Under the pieces are notes generated by a model that saw nothing but the letters and a program-made list of their open reading frames with translations, did not search any database and was not told where the DNA came from. A DNA stretch of 29,037 bases from Coprothermobacter sp. (GTDB lineage: Bacteria; Coprothermobacterota; Coprothermobacteria; Coprothermobacterales; Coprothermobacteraceae): NCBI GenBank assembly GCA_012842545.1, contig DUSQ01000054.1, positions 1-29,037 of the forward strand, given 5' to 3'. Position numbers and translations under genes: made by a program. Of this stretch, positions 8,728 to 16,810 are shown piece after piece; the stretch's first letter is position 1, and every line of letters starts with the position of its first letter.

Positions 8728-8733
8728 CCTCCT
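8728..8733 (-). promoter_or_regulatory. Ribosome binding site deciding the korD TTG start
   Basis: AGGAGG on the minus strand, eight bases before the TTG at 8719. Its position excludes the upstream GTG at 8746 as the main start. Confidence 0.65.
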
Positions 8734-8784
8734 CATTCGCCACCACAGGATGACGAATGGCATTATGTTAATCTTCTCACATTT

Positions 8785-8813
8785 AATATAACATTAACAA
8801 TGCTTTTACTCAA
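8785..8813 (-). promoter_or_regulatory. Predicted promoter of the korDABC-eno-pncB operon
   Basis: On the minus strand TTGAGT (8808-8813) and TATATT (8785-8790) are spaced by 17 bases. The -35 box overlaps the end of tatD. The transcript would have a leader of about 60 bases before korD. Judged by eye only. Confidence 0.5.
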
Positions 8814-9618
8814 CTACTTCAGAACAAGTCAATGAAATACCAAACACGTAAACAAAGTTTTTGCATAAAACTTGGCAAAGCTGATCCATGGGCACATCTT
8901 TCACCTCAGCTGCCTTTTCGTAAACCTGCTGGACGTAAGTGGGATCATTGCGTTTACCCCTGATTATTTGAGGAGGTAAATAGGGACTGTCCGTTTCTAA
9001 AAGAAGGTGATCCAAAGGCACCACCTTAAGAGCAGACCGAAGTTCATCTGACTTGGGATAGGTAATATTGCCCGTGAAAGACAGAAAAAAGTCGTTCTTA
9101 AGAGCCTCTAAAGCCTCACCGGGACCATGAGAAAAACAATGCAGTACCACGGGAACGTGCAGGGGATGGTAGCTGCTCAGTACGTCCATGACATAAGGGA
9201 ATGCTTCTCTTTCATGAATTACTATGGGTTTACGGTAATAAAGAGCTATTTCCACCTGACGACGAAACCACATTAGCTGGTCCTCAGGAGTGGTTTGAGA
9301 CCTAACAGTATCTAAGCCAATCTCGCCAACAGCATCAGCTTCCTGGTAAATGCTTTCAAACTCTTTAAGCACGTCCTCCAAAGGGCCCACGGCATTATGG
9401 GGGTGAACACCCACCGCTACCGGCTCCTTCGGTTGTCTTAACTGCAAAGCTTTCTGCGACGACTCCATGTCATACCCAACCCATGTGAAGCTGAGCAGTT
9501 TCTGCCTTACCTTTTCTAGTATTTCTTGCCTATCTTCATCGTAGGCGGGATCCTGCAAGTGCGCATGGGCGTCAACTAAAGAACAGTGTTTGGTTTTATC
9601 TAAAAAATCGTTACTCAT
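8806..9618 (-). CDS. tatD: TatD family metal-dependent hydrolase (DNase)
   Basis: A 270-residue TIM-barrel amidohydrolase of the TatD family; characterised relatives are metal-dependent 3'-5' exonucleases or deoxyribonucleases. Expected metal-binding positions are present: HAH (His18, His20), GEIGLD, IHEREA, HCFS and ETDSPYLPP. The segment DQLMWFRRQVEIAL is the usual family signature before the IHER motif. Its ATG overlaps the metG stop as ATGA, so the two are translationally coupled; the metG-tatD pair is a common bacterial arrangement. Cytoplasmic. Confidence 0.93.
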   Translation of the reverse strand: MSNDFLDKTKHCSLVDAHAHLQDPAYDEDRQEILEKVRQKLLSFTWVGYDMESSQKALQLRQPKEPVAVGVHPHNAVGPLEDVLKEFESIYQEADAVGEIGLDTVRSQTTPEDQLMWFRRQVEIALYYRKPIVIHEREAFPYVMDVLSSYHPLHVPVVLHCFSHGPGEALEALKNDFFLSFTGNITYPKSDELRSALKVVPLDHLLLETDSPYLPPQIIRGKRNDPTYVQQVYEKAAEVKDVPMDQLCQVLCKNFVYVFGISLTCSEVVE

Positions 9619-11564
9619 TTTATTCTGGTACCCGGAGCAGGCTCTCCATCAACAGCCAACAGATTGGGCAGACCATCTTCTCCTGTGGCTGCTAAAAGCA
9701 TGCCTTCAGACAAAACGCCCATGAGCTTTCTCGGCTGAAGGTTTGTTACCACCACAATACGCCTTCCCACCAAATCCTCAGGCTCGTACTTAAGACCAAT
9801 TCCAGCCACAATGGTGCGTTTCCCCAAAGGACCTAAATCCACAGAGAGTTTTATGAGCTTGTCACTCTTTGGTACGCGTTCTGCGCTTTCCACAAGTGCT
9901 ATACGCAGATCCAGCTTGCTGAAAGTCTCATAGTCCACCACGGGTTTTACTTCAGCCAACGATGGACCTTGACCTGAATTGGTTTCATTTACTTGTTCTT
10001 TGGCTTCGCCCTTATCCTCTCCCCCGCTACTACCACTTCTAATAGTATCGCCCTGCTTGTCTTCCCTGTAACGTGGGAACAAGGGCGGTTGAGTTAAATC
10101 CGGATTGAAACCACTGCATTGACCAAAGGCGAGAGAAAGCTGCGTTCGCAAGGTATGTGCCACCAGCTGCGACGCTGAAGGAATGGCAGGGCTGAGCATG
10201 GTAGTGGCAATGCGATAAGCTTCAAGCACGCTGTACAGGAACTCTGTGAGCTCGTCACCGCTGAGAGTCCATGGTTTCTCTTTATCTTGGAAATCATTCA
10301 GAAACTTTACCAGGTCCATGGCGCTACTTAACGCGCTTTGCACATCTTCCTTTTCATAGGCTGCGTGGTACTTATTAAGGCAGTCTTCCACCACTGCAGC
10401 CACTCGGCTGTAGCGCTGACCTGTCATCTTTGGCGCAGAGTCAATACCTTTCTTTTTCATGAAGCCGAGCACACGGTGAAGCAGGTTGCCATAGTCATTT
10501 GCCAAATCAGCGTTGTAGGTAGTCCAAAGTGCCTCCAAAGAAAGATCAGCATCATCTTTTTGAGGTCCTGCTGCCAGCATGAAATAACGAAGAGCATCCA
10601 CGGCAATTTCCTCAGTCAACCCCACAGCATTTTCTATGTGGGTGACTAAATCCTGAGGGCTGAATATGTTGCCAACACTTTTCGACATCTTCTGCCCAGA
10701 GACCAGCCACCAACCATGAGCCACCACGCGCTTGGGTACTGGCAGTTCCAAACTCATAAGCATGGCAGGCCATAAAGCGGCATGATGCCTGAGTATGTCC
10801 TTACCAATGAGGTGCACACCCGGCCAAAACTCCATTTTCTCGCCTGAGCCAGTGTATCCCAGAGCCGAGATGTAGTTTACGAGAGCATCGTACCACACAT
10901 AGACGGTGTGCTTCGCATCAAAAGGCACAGGAATACCCCACGGCACACTGGTTCTGGTGACTGATATGTCCTTTAGTCCCCTCTCCACGAAGGATTTGAT
11001 CTCATTCAACCTGGTGGTGGGAACCACAAATTCTGGGTTATTCGTATAAAGCTCCACCAAGAGATTTTGGTACTTGCTCCATTTAAAGAAGTACGACTCC
11101 TCAGAAACGAACTCTACGGGTGTTTTGTGAATGGGGCAATTTCCATTTTCCAGTTCATTTTCACCATAGTAGGTTTCGCACTTGGAACAGTACCAACCCT
11201 GATATGTTCCTAAGTAGATGTCCCCCTTCTCATACATGATTTCAATGGTTAGCTGGACCACTTTTTCGTGACGTGGCTCCGTGGTACGTATGAAATCGTC
11301 ATTGGAAATATGCATGAACTTCCAGGTGTCTTTGAACTTCTGAGCCATCTGATCCACGAAGTCCTGCGGGTTCAAGCCTTTTTCATTGGCCACTTTGAGA
11401 ATGTTCTGGCCATGTTCATCAGTACCAGTGAGAAAAAACGTCTTATCTCCTATGAGCCTGTGATACCGAGCTAAGGCATCAGCATAAACTGTGGTATAGG
11501 CACTTCCTGCATGTGGTTCAGCGTTAACATAGTAAATGGGTGTGGTAACGTAATAGCGTCCCAT
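9615..11564 (-). CDS. metG: Methionyl-tRNA synthetase with C-terminal tRNA-binding domain
   Basis: A 649-residue class I aminoacyl-tRNA synthetase that charges tRNA-Met. The HIGH box reads HAGS (18-21), and KMSKS is intact at 292-296. One zinc knuckle is formed by Cys126, Cys129, Cys143 and His146, as in the Thermus-type enzyme. After the alpha-helical anticodon domain there is a low-complexity linker rich in Gly, Ser, Asp and Lys (about 500-535). An EMAP/Trbp111-like OB-fold tRNA-binding domain (about 545-649) follows and usually makes the enzyme dimeric. ATG start with AGGAGGCG upstream. The long non-coding region before it may regulate it. Confidence 0.96.
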   Translation of the reverse strand: MGRYYVTTPIYYVNAEPHAGSAYTTVYADALARYHRLIGDKTFFLTGTDEHGQNILKVANEKGLNPQDFVDQMAQKFKDTWKFMHISNDDFIRTTEPRHEKVVQLTIEIMYEKGDIYLGTYQGWYCSKCETYYGENELENGNCPIHKTPVEFVSEESYFFKWSKYQNLLVELYTNNPEFVVPTTRLNEIKSFVERGLKDISVTRTSVPWGIPVPFDAKHTVYVWYDALVNYISALGYTGSGEKMEFWPGVHLIGKDILRHHAALWPAMLMSLELPVPKRVVAHGWWLVSGQKMSKSVGNIFSPQDLVTHIENAVGLTEEIAVDALRYFMLAAGPQKDDADLSLEALWTTYNADLANDYGNLLHRVLGFMKKKGIDSAPKMTGQRYSRVAAVVEDCLNKYHAAYEKEDVQSALSSAMDLVKFLNDFQDKEKPWTLSGDELTEFLYSVLEAYRIATTMLSPAIPSASQLVAHTLRTQLSLAFGQCSGFNPDLTQPPLFPRYREDKQGDTIRSGSSGGEDKGEAKEQVNETNSGQGPSLAEVKPVVDYETFSKLDLRIALVESAERVPKSDKLIKLSVDLGPLGKRTIVAGIGLKYEPEDLVGRRIVVVTNLQPRKLMGVLSEGMLLAATGEDGLPNLLAVDGEPAPGTRIK

Positions 11565-11633
11565 TTTGCTCGCCTCCTGTTAATTACTGTTATATTCTTG
11601 ATCTGTCAAAGATTCTCTTTCATTCATTCATAT

Positions 11634-11684
11634 TTGCACATGCACGCACATTTAAATGCGGAAAACCCACAGTCAAATGTGCAA
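11634..11684 (-). repeat. Overlapping inverted repeats in the metG leader
   Basis: Three arms are present: TTGCACAT (11634-11641), GCACATTT (11646-11653) and, opposite them, AAATGTGC within 11675-11684, which also reads ATGTGCAA. The right-hand block can pair with either left arm over eight bases, but not both. CATTTAAATG (11649-11658) is a perfect palindrome. This could be a switchable leader structure, a protein-binding site or chance. Confidence 0.5.
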
Positions 11685-11724
11685 CACGTGATGCTATTGC
11701 CATTATGAGCGATGTTGTTCTCAT

Positions 11725-11751
11725 CACACACACGTATGTATGTATGTATAT
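11725..11751. repeat. Alternating purine-pyrimidine tract, 27 bases
   Basis: CACACACAC runs into GTATGTATGTATGTATAT with strict pyrimidine-purine alternation, a composition prone to left-handed or melted DNA. A similar 26-base tract lies at 21861-21886 before the SCIFF-like gene. Confidence 0.7.
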
Positions 11752-11826
11752 TTTAATTTGTTTTCCGTTATGTCGGAGTTAAGGTTACCTCGTAAGTGGA
11801 CACGCGGACGCAAAAACACTTCTTTG

Positions 11827-13647
11827 TTATTCCACAGTTACGGATTTTGCTAAGTTTCGTGGCTTGTCCACGTCAGTACCCCTCAAAACAGCGTTGTAGT
11901 AAGCAAATAACTGAAGTACGGGGATCCCAATCAGTGGTGCCAGCATAGGCAAGGTGTCAGGAACAAAAAACGACCACCGTCCAATATCTTTCAGCATTTC
12001 TCTATCATGCTCAAAACCCAGCAAGAAAACGTCACCTTGACGCGCTTTTACCTCAGAGACATTGCTAAGGGTTTTTTCAAGAATGTCCTCTTGCATGATA
12101 ATTGCCACAGTGGGAGTGTCTGCTGTGACCAACGCCAGTGGGCCATGCTTGAGCTCCCCTGCAGGAAAAGCCTCACTGTGAATGTAAGAAATCTCCTTTA
12201 GTTTCAAAGATCCCTCCAAGGCAAGCATGTAATCCAATTGCCTCCCAATGAAGAAGATGTCCTTAGCATTGTAGGTATCTTGTGCTATTCTCCTGATGCT
12301 TTCTGCCCCACTCAGCACTTGCTTCACCTTGTCAGGCATGCTCCAAAGCTCTTTCAAAATGCTCTCTTCTTCTTCCTCGGTTAATAGCCCTCTTAACTTT
12401 GCCATGTACAGAGCAAACAAATACAAGACCACCAACTGGGTGCTGTAAGCTTTAGTGGAAGCCACTGCAATCTCTGGTCCAGCCTGTGTTAGCAGTGATG
12501 CATCTGCTTCTCGGTAAACGGAACTCCCCGCCACGTTTACCACGGCAATGACAGGAATATCATTGGCTTTCATCATTCTAAGAGCTTGCAGTGTGTCAGC
12601 AGTCTCACCCGACTGACTAATAACCAACCCCACGGAGTTTTCACGCCAATGATGTTTTGCGTACCTGAATTCACTTGCCACTTCAATTTCCACGTCCAAA
12701 CCAGCAATGTGCCTTAGTAGGTATGCCCCAACCATGCCAGCATGGTAAGCCGTCCCACAAGCTGTGATGTAGACCCGCTCCGCCTGCGACAGCTTATCAC
12801 GAAGCGGTTCAAGTTCTTCGAGCTTAACTTTTCCATGATCCACGCGCCCTAAAAGGGTGCTTCTTATGGCTTCGTCTTGTTCCATGATCTCTTTTATCAT
12901 GAAGTGGTCATAACCACCTTTTTCTGCCTGTTTCTCGTCCCAATCCACCTTGGTAATTTTTATTGGAATGGCATTGCCCTCGAAATCGTAAAGTTCCACG
13001 TGCTGGGCACGGATGTCAGCAATTTGACCGTTCTCCATTATGACGAATTCCCGGGTATGAGAAAGCAATGCTGGTATGTCAGAAGCCAAGAAATTTTCAC
13101 CACGACCCAACCCGAGCACCAGCGGAGAATCCTGTCTCACAGCCAAAATGCGATCCTCTTTTTGACTAATAATGGCAAGAGCGAACGCACCTTTAAGCAG
13201 TGGCAGAATCTTCAGCAGCGTGGAGAAAAGGTCACCATCGTAAAACTCCTCTAAAAGGTGCGCCGCAACCTCTGTGTCGGTTTCAGAGGAGAACTTATGC
13301 CCTCTTTCAGCTAAATACGCTTTCAGTTCTCTGTAATTCTCGATGATGCCGTTGTGCACCACGGCTATGGTCCCCGTGCAATCGGTGTGAGGATGCGCAT
13401 TTTCGTCCTTTGGAGCACCATGAGTTGCCCACCGAGTGTGAGCAATGCCCATGTTGGACTGAGGAACAGCAGGAAAGTCCTTTTCCAGTTCGGATATGCG
13501 TCCTTTCTTCTTCGCAATGAAAATACCTTTATCAGTTTTTAGTGCCACACCACTGCTGTCGTATCCTCTGTATTCCAGCTTTTTTAGTGATTCAATGACC
13601 ACGTCGTAGGCGTTCTTCGGACCCACATAACCCACTATTCCGCACAT
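11827..13647 (-). CDS. glmS: Glutamine--fructose-6-phosphate aminotransferase (isomerizing)
   Basis: A 606-residue, two-domain enzyme making glucosamine-6-phosphate from fructose-6-phosphate and glutamine, the first committed step to UDP-GlcNAc. The N-terminal Ntn glutaminase domain begins MCGIVGYVG with Cys2 as nucleophile after Met removal, and HTRWATHG and HPHTD follow. The C-terminal part holds two SIS sugar-isomerase domains, with ACGTAYHAG and ISQSGETADT in the first and the terminal KSVTVE. It is the last gene of the cdaA-cdaR-glmM-glmS run, eight bases after glmM, leaving no room for a glmS ribozyme. Confidence 0.97.
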   Translation of the reverse strand: MCGIVGYVGPKNAYDVVIESLKKLEYRGYDSSGVALKTDKGIFIAKKKGRISELEKDFPAVPQSNMGIAHTRWATHGAPKDENAHPHTDCTGTIAVVHNGIIENYRELKAYLAERGHKFSSETDTEVAAHLLEEFYDGDLFSTLLKILPLLKGAFALAIISQKEDRILAVRQDSPLVLGLGRGENFLASDIPALLSHTREFVIMENGQIADIRAQHVELYDFEGNAIPIKITKVDWDEKQAEKGGYDHFMIKEIMEQDEAIRSTLLGRVDHGKVKLEELEPLRDKLSQAERVYITACGTAYHAGMVGAYLLRHIAGLDVEIEVASEFRYAKHHWRENSVGLVISQSGETADTLQALRMMKANDIPVIAVVNVAGSSVYREADASLLTQAGPEIAVASTKAYSTQLVVLYLFALYMAKLRGLLTEEEEESILKELWSMPDKVKQVLSGAESIRRIAQDTYNAKDIFFIGRQLDYMLALEGSLKLKEISYIHSEAFPAGELKHGPLALVTADTPTVAIIMQEDILEKTLSNVSEVKARQGDVFLLGFEHDREMLKDIGRWSFFVPDTLPMLAPLIGIPVLQLFAYYNAVLRGTDVDKPRNLAKSVTVE

Positions 13648-13654
13648 GTTCTAA

Positions 13655-15001
13655 TCACCCTTTAAAAATACGTTCCACAAGTGGCACAATGGTATCAAGA
13701 GCCTGTGCTACTTGCTCGTCGTCACCTTCAATGGTGACCCTAAGAAGTGGTTCCGTGCCAGAAGGTCGTAGCACAATCCTCATGCCCTGTTGGCTGAAGT
13801 CCTGAACCACTTCCTGCAGTTCAGGGAACTGCGCAAGATCAAAGCTGGAACCGTTTACCCGCTGTCCCAAAGGCACGTTAACCGTTTTTTGAGTTTTCTT
13901 TTGGACGTCCTTTAGAAGCTCTTCGGGCGACTCCCCCGTTTGGTAAAGAATACTTAGAACCGTTGCCATGATGCCAATGCCGTCGCCGGTCAAATTCACC
14001 GGTGTGTAGATCACATGGCCGGAAGGTTCGCCACCCAATAAGGCACCGTTTTCTCGCATACAGTCGGAAACATATTTGTCTCCCACATTGGTTCTGACAA
14101 GCTCCCCACCCATGTTATTGAGAAATTCTTCGAAACCACTATTGGTCATGAGCGTTCCAACTACCAACTTTGGATCCCAGAGCCCTTTTCCTAAAAGGTA
14201 CTTAACAATGATAGCCATGAGGTCATCACCATCCAAGACTCGGCCACTACTAGTCACAGCCATTACCCTATCGCCGTCACCGTCAAAAGCGAAGCCCAAG
14301 GGCACACCCATGGTTTTCACAACTTCCGTGAGGGGTCCTAAATTAGTGGCTCCACAACCATGGTTAATCCAGTAGCCATCAGGAGTTGCAAAGAGCGTGT
14401 GAACCCGCGCTCCGGCTTTTTGAAGAACATAAGGAGCAGCACCATAGGTGGCACCGTGAGCTACGTCCACCACAATAGGCACCTGATCCAGCATCAAATG
14501 GGTTTTTTCCAAGATCTCATCGCCGTAAAGCTCTGTGCTATTTGAGACGTAATGAAGCTGACCAATGCGGTCCCAAGAAACGGGCTCATGATCGCTTTCC
14601 ATGAGTCGTTCAAGTAATTCTTCTTCCGGTTCCTGCATTTTCAAACCCAAGCTATTGAGCACCTTTAGCCCGTTGTCCTCCATGGGATTGTGGGAAGCCG
14701 ATACCATGACCGAGGCATCTGCTCCAAACCGGCGCGTCAACATGGATAAACCAGGAGTGGGAAGTACACCAAAATAAAGCACATCAGCACCATAAGCCAT
14801 CAAGCCTGAACTTAAAGCCGCAAAAAGCATGTTGCTGGACGTTCGCGTATCTTGTGCCACGCCAACCAGTGGTCTGCTTCTCTTCACCGTTGCTTCGTTT
14901 AGCAAAATCGCAATGGCTTTCCCCAGCTTGTAAGCCAGCTGAGCCGTCATCTCCTTGTTAGAGCGACCACGAATTCCGTCAGTTCCAAACATATTTGGCA
15001 T
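13655..15001 (-). CDS. glmM: Phosphoglucosamine mutase
   Basis: A 448-residue alpha-D-phosphohexomutase converting glucosamine-6-phosphate to glucosamine-1-phosphate. FGTDGIRG opens the protein, SASHNP (101-106) carries the phosphorylated Ser103, DGDGDR is the Mg-binding loop and RPSGTEP the phosphate-binding loop of domain 4. The start is the ATG at 15001, which shares one base with the cdaR stop (TGATG) and has AGGAGG at 15011-15016, nine bases upstream. A GTG/ATG-type extension of 11 residues upstream is in frame but unnecessary. In other bacteria GlmM binds and inhibits CdaA; the shared operon fits that. Confidence 0.96.
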   Translation of the reverse strand: MPNMFGTDGIRGRSNKEMTAQLAYKLGKAIAILLNEATVKRSRPLVGVAQDTRTSSNMLFAALSSGLMAYGADVLYFGVLPTPGLSMLTRRFGADASVMVSASHNPMEDNGLKVLNSLGLKMQEPEEELLERLMESDHEPVSWDRIGQLHYVSNSTELYGDEILEKTHLMLDQVPIVVDVAHGATYGAAPYVLQKAGARVHTLFATPDGYWINHGCGATNLGPLTEVVKTMGVPLGFAFDGDGDRVMAVTSSGRVLDGDDLMAIIVKYLLGKGLWDPKLVVGTLMTNSGFEEFLNNMGGELVRTNVGDKYVSDCMRENGALLGGEPSGHVIYTPVNLTGDGIGIMATVLSILYQTGESPEELLKDVQKKTQKTVNVPLGQRVNGSSFDLAQFPELQEVVQDFSQQGMRIVLRPSGTEPLLRVTIEGDDEQVAQALDTIVPLVERIFKG

Positions 15002-16020
15002 CAGAAGTTGCCTCCTTTTCCCAGGAATATGCAAGTCGGAGGGTAGTCAACGCCGGTGGCAGTCACAACAATGTCGGAAGCTGTTAGTTGTACGGATTCC
15101 GGACACAGAAATCTGTAAACGCCACCTTCCAATATGAATTCGCCTGACACCATGCGCTCCGCAGAGTAAGACACTGTTACCCACTGGCTTTCACCCTCCA
15201 GTAGCTCAACACCGTCTGGCAGCTGAAGAGATGCTTTTGCTGAACCACTGCCAGCACCCACCGTCACGCGTGAAGTCTGAATGAAAGCCACAGACTGCAA
15301 AGCACTGGCTGTACCCTGCACGGTAACTACCCGTGGTCTCACAGAATAACTCTTAAGAAAAACGTTTGGTGGTACATCAAACTGCGGAAGCACGGCAACC
15401 TGCATGGTTACGATATCTTTCGCCTGCTGAATTGTCACAGTAAGTAAGTCAGGACTTATTTTAACGTTCTCCACCACGTTACCTGATTTATCCACGGCAA
15501 CGGCTTTTAACTGCATGACTTCAGCACCAGAAACAGGGCTTTCAGTTTTTATGTCAGCCACCTTTGCCACAGCTGTCTCAGGACCTGTGACAATGACCTG
15601 CCCTGGCTCCACTTTCATGTTGAGTAAGTTCACCGGCATGAGCTTGCTGACAATGGGTTCCACGTGGACTTTCACCTTGCTTGGATTTATGGAAATCACT
15701 CTGCCAGATATGGGGGCAAAAGCTTGCAAAGTAAGTTCCTGATCTCCCCATTTCGCCTGATCGAGACGCACAAACACCACAGGTGCTTCCTTCTGACCTA
15801 TGAGCGGTACTTCGTAAGTGACTTCAACCACCGCTGGTGTGACCTCGTAGTACCAATTGGCTTGGCCATTAACCTGCAGAACCTCCACCTGTTCACTGAC
15901 ACGCACAGGCAAGCTTCCTGCAGCCACCGACGACCACAATCCCAAGGCAATGAGAAAAGAAAGTAACAGTAACTTTGTCTTATCAGAAAACTTAAATTTT
16001 CTCCTGCTGTTATTTTCCAT
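15001..16020 (-). CDS. cdaR: CdaA regulatory protein CdaR (YbbR-domain protein)
   Basis: A protein of about 339 residues with a basic N-terminus, one membrane helix (roughly 17-38, KLLLLSFLIALGLW) and an extracytoplasmic part. That part is made of beta-rich YbbR repeats with recurring segments such as VTGP, VTVQGT and VTVTYS-like strands. CdaR proteins bind and modulate the diadenylate cyclase CdaA, encoded immediately upstream. I prefer the ATG at 16020, which overlaps the end of cdaA by 11 bases and follows GGGTGG. A GTG nine bases earlier would add three residues. Sequence conservation in this family is low, so context carries much of the call. Confidence 0.88.
   Translation of the reverse strand: MENNSRRKFKFSDKTKLLLLSFLIALGLWSSVAAGSLPVRVSEQVEVLQVNGQANWYYEVTPAVVEVTYEVPLIGQKEAPVVFVRLDQAKWGDQELTLQAFAPISGRVISINPSKVKVHVEPIVSKLMPVNLLNMKVEPGQVIVTGPETAVAKVADIKTESPVSGAEVMQLKAVAVDKSGNVVENVKISPDLLTVTIQQAKDIVTMQVAVLPQFDVPPNVFLKSYSVRPRVVTVQGTASALQSVAFIQTSRVTVGAGSGSAKASLQLPDGVELLEGESQWVTVSYSAERMVSGEFILEGGVYRFLCPESVQLTASDIVVTATGVDYPPTCIFLGKGGNF
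15011..15016 (-). promoter_or_regulatory. Ribosome binding site deciding the glmM start
   Basis: AGGAGG on the minus strand inside the last codons of cdaR, nine bases before the glmM ATG at 15001. It supports that start over the longer reading frame. Confidence 0.65.
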
Positions 16021-16810
16021 GGTTTCCACCCGAAGATATGAAAGATTCTAATATGAAAGGCAGGTCTTTCAGCTCCACATACCTGGTCAGGTGACCCTTA
16101 TAGGCAAAGCTTATAATACCAGTTTCTTCAGAGACTACCAACGCCACTGCATCAGTTTCCTCAGTTATGCCGATGGCTGCTCGGTGTCGTGTTCCAATAC
16201 GATCATCGCGCCTATCAGCAAGAGGCAGTATGACACGTGCAGCCACAATGCGGTCTTCTTTTACGACCACAGCACCATCATGAAGTGGACTTCTGGTATT
16301 AAATATGGACAGAAGCAAATCTGCCGAAACCTGTGCATTTAAAATAGTTCCCGATTGCTCTATGATGTCCTTAAGACCCACTTTGCCCTCAAAAACAATC
16401 AAGGCACCTGTGCGATTTGCTGACAGAAGCTCTACTGCCCTGACCACTTCACTAATGACACGCTTTATGTCGTATTCGGCAACAGGCTTGAACACATTCT
16501 TAAACGGATCCAAGCTGAATTCTTCCAGAGCCCGCCTTAGTTCTGGCTGAAAGATCACAGGAATGGCAAAGATCATCATGGTAGCAACGTTCTTGAACAG
16601 CCAAGTGGTTAGCTGCAAAGATGAAAACAGTTTACCCAGCCAACTTAGAACAGCCAAACTGGCTAATATGATCAGAAGACCACGTGCCAAATGATAGCCC
16701 CTGGTCCCGTAAATGCTGGACAAAAGCCAATACAATAATGCCGTCACCAAAGCCACATCGATGACGGCACCCAGAATTGTTCCCACACTCGGTAAGAAAG
16801 TGTTCATCAT
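16010..16810 (-). CDS. cdaA: Diadenylate cyclase CdaA (c-di-AMP synthase)
   Basis: A 266-residue membrane-bound diadenylate cyclase that condenses two ATP to cyclic di-AMP. Three N-terminal membrane helices (about 12-32, 42-60 and 70-88) precede the DAC domain. Catalytic motifs are intact: DGA (178-180, in LHDGAVVV) and GTRHR (206-210). C-di-AMP typically controls potassium uptake and osmotic balance, so the KtrAB system encoded in this window is a natural target (inference). The start lies on a doubled ATG (16810 or 16807) overlapping the arcC TGA, which indicates co-translation with the carbamate kinase upstream. Confidence 0.96.
   Translation of the reverse strand: MMNTFLPSVGTILGAVIDVALVTALLYWLLSSIYGTRGYHLARGLLIILASLAVLSWLGKLFSSLQLTTWLFKNVATMMIFAIPVIFQPELRRALEEFSLDPFKNVFKPVAEYDIKRVISEVVRAVELLSANRTGALIVFEGKVGLKDIIEQSGTILNAQVSADLLLSIFNTRSPLHDGAVVVKEDRIVAARVILPLADRRDDRIGTRHRAAIGITEETDAVALVVSEETGIISFAYKGHLTRYVELKDLPFILESFISSGGNHGK

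Larger units (their letters stand above)
11565..11826. other. 262-base non-coding region between glmS and metG
   Basis: No credible gene on either strand. It contains, from the metG side, a TTGACA on the minus strand (possible -35) whose best -10 (TAATTA, 17 bases later) runs into the metG ribosome site. Next come inverted repeats that can form two alternative hairpins, and a 27-base alternating purine-pyrimidine tract. No clear intrinsic terminator follows glmS, and no T-box consensus precedes metG. Confidence 0.6.

Noticed and set aside
8720..8746. GTG start for korD at 8746
   Set aside because: The AGGAGG ribosome site lies inside the extension and points to the TTG at 8719.
11581..11610. 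TTGACA-17-TAATTA promoter for metG on the minus strand
   Set aside because: The -35 is perfect, but the -10 abuts the ribosome site, so the transcript would begin inside or after the Shine-Dalgarno sequence; kept only as a note.
11725..11751. CRISPR-like or tandem-repeat array
   Set aside because: It is a short dinucleotide/tetranucleotide run without spacers or repeated units of CRISPR length.
11565..11826. T-box leader for metG
   Set aside because: I could not find the T-box consensus or a following terminator hairpin; the structures present are different and lie close to metG.
13648..13654. glmS ribozyme/riboswitch expected upstream of glmS in many Gram-positive bacteria
   Set aside because: Only seven bases separate glmM and glmS, and upstream genes of the operon overlap, so there is no space for the ribozyme.
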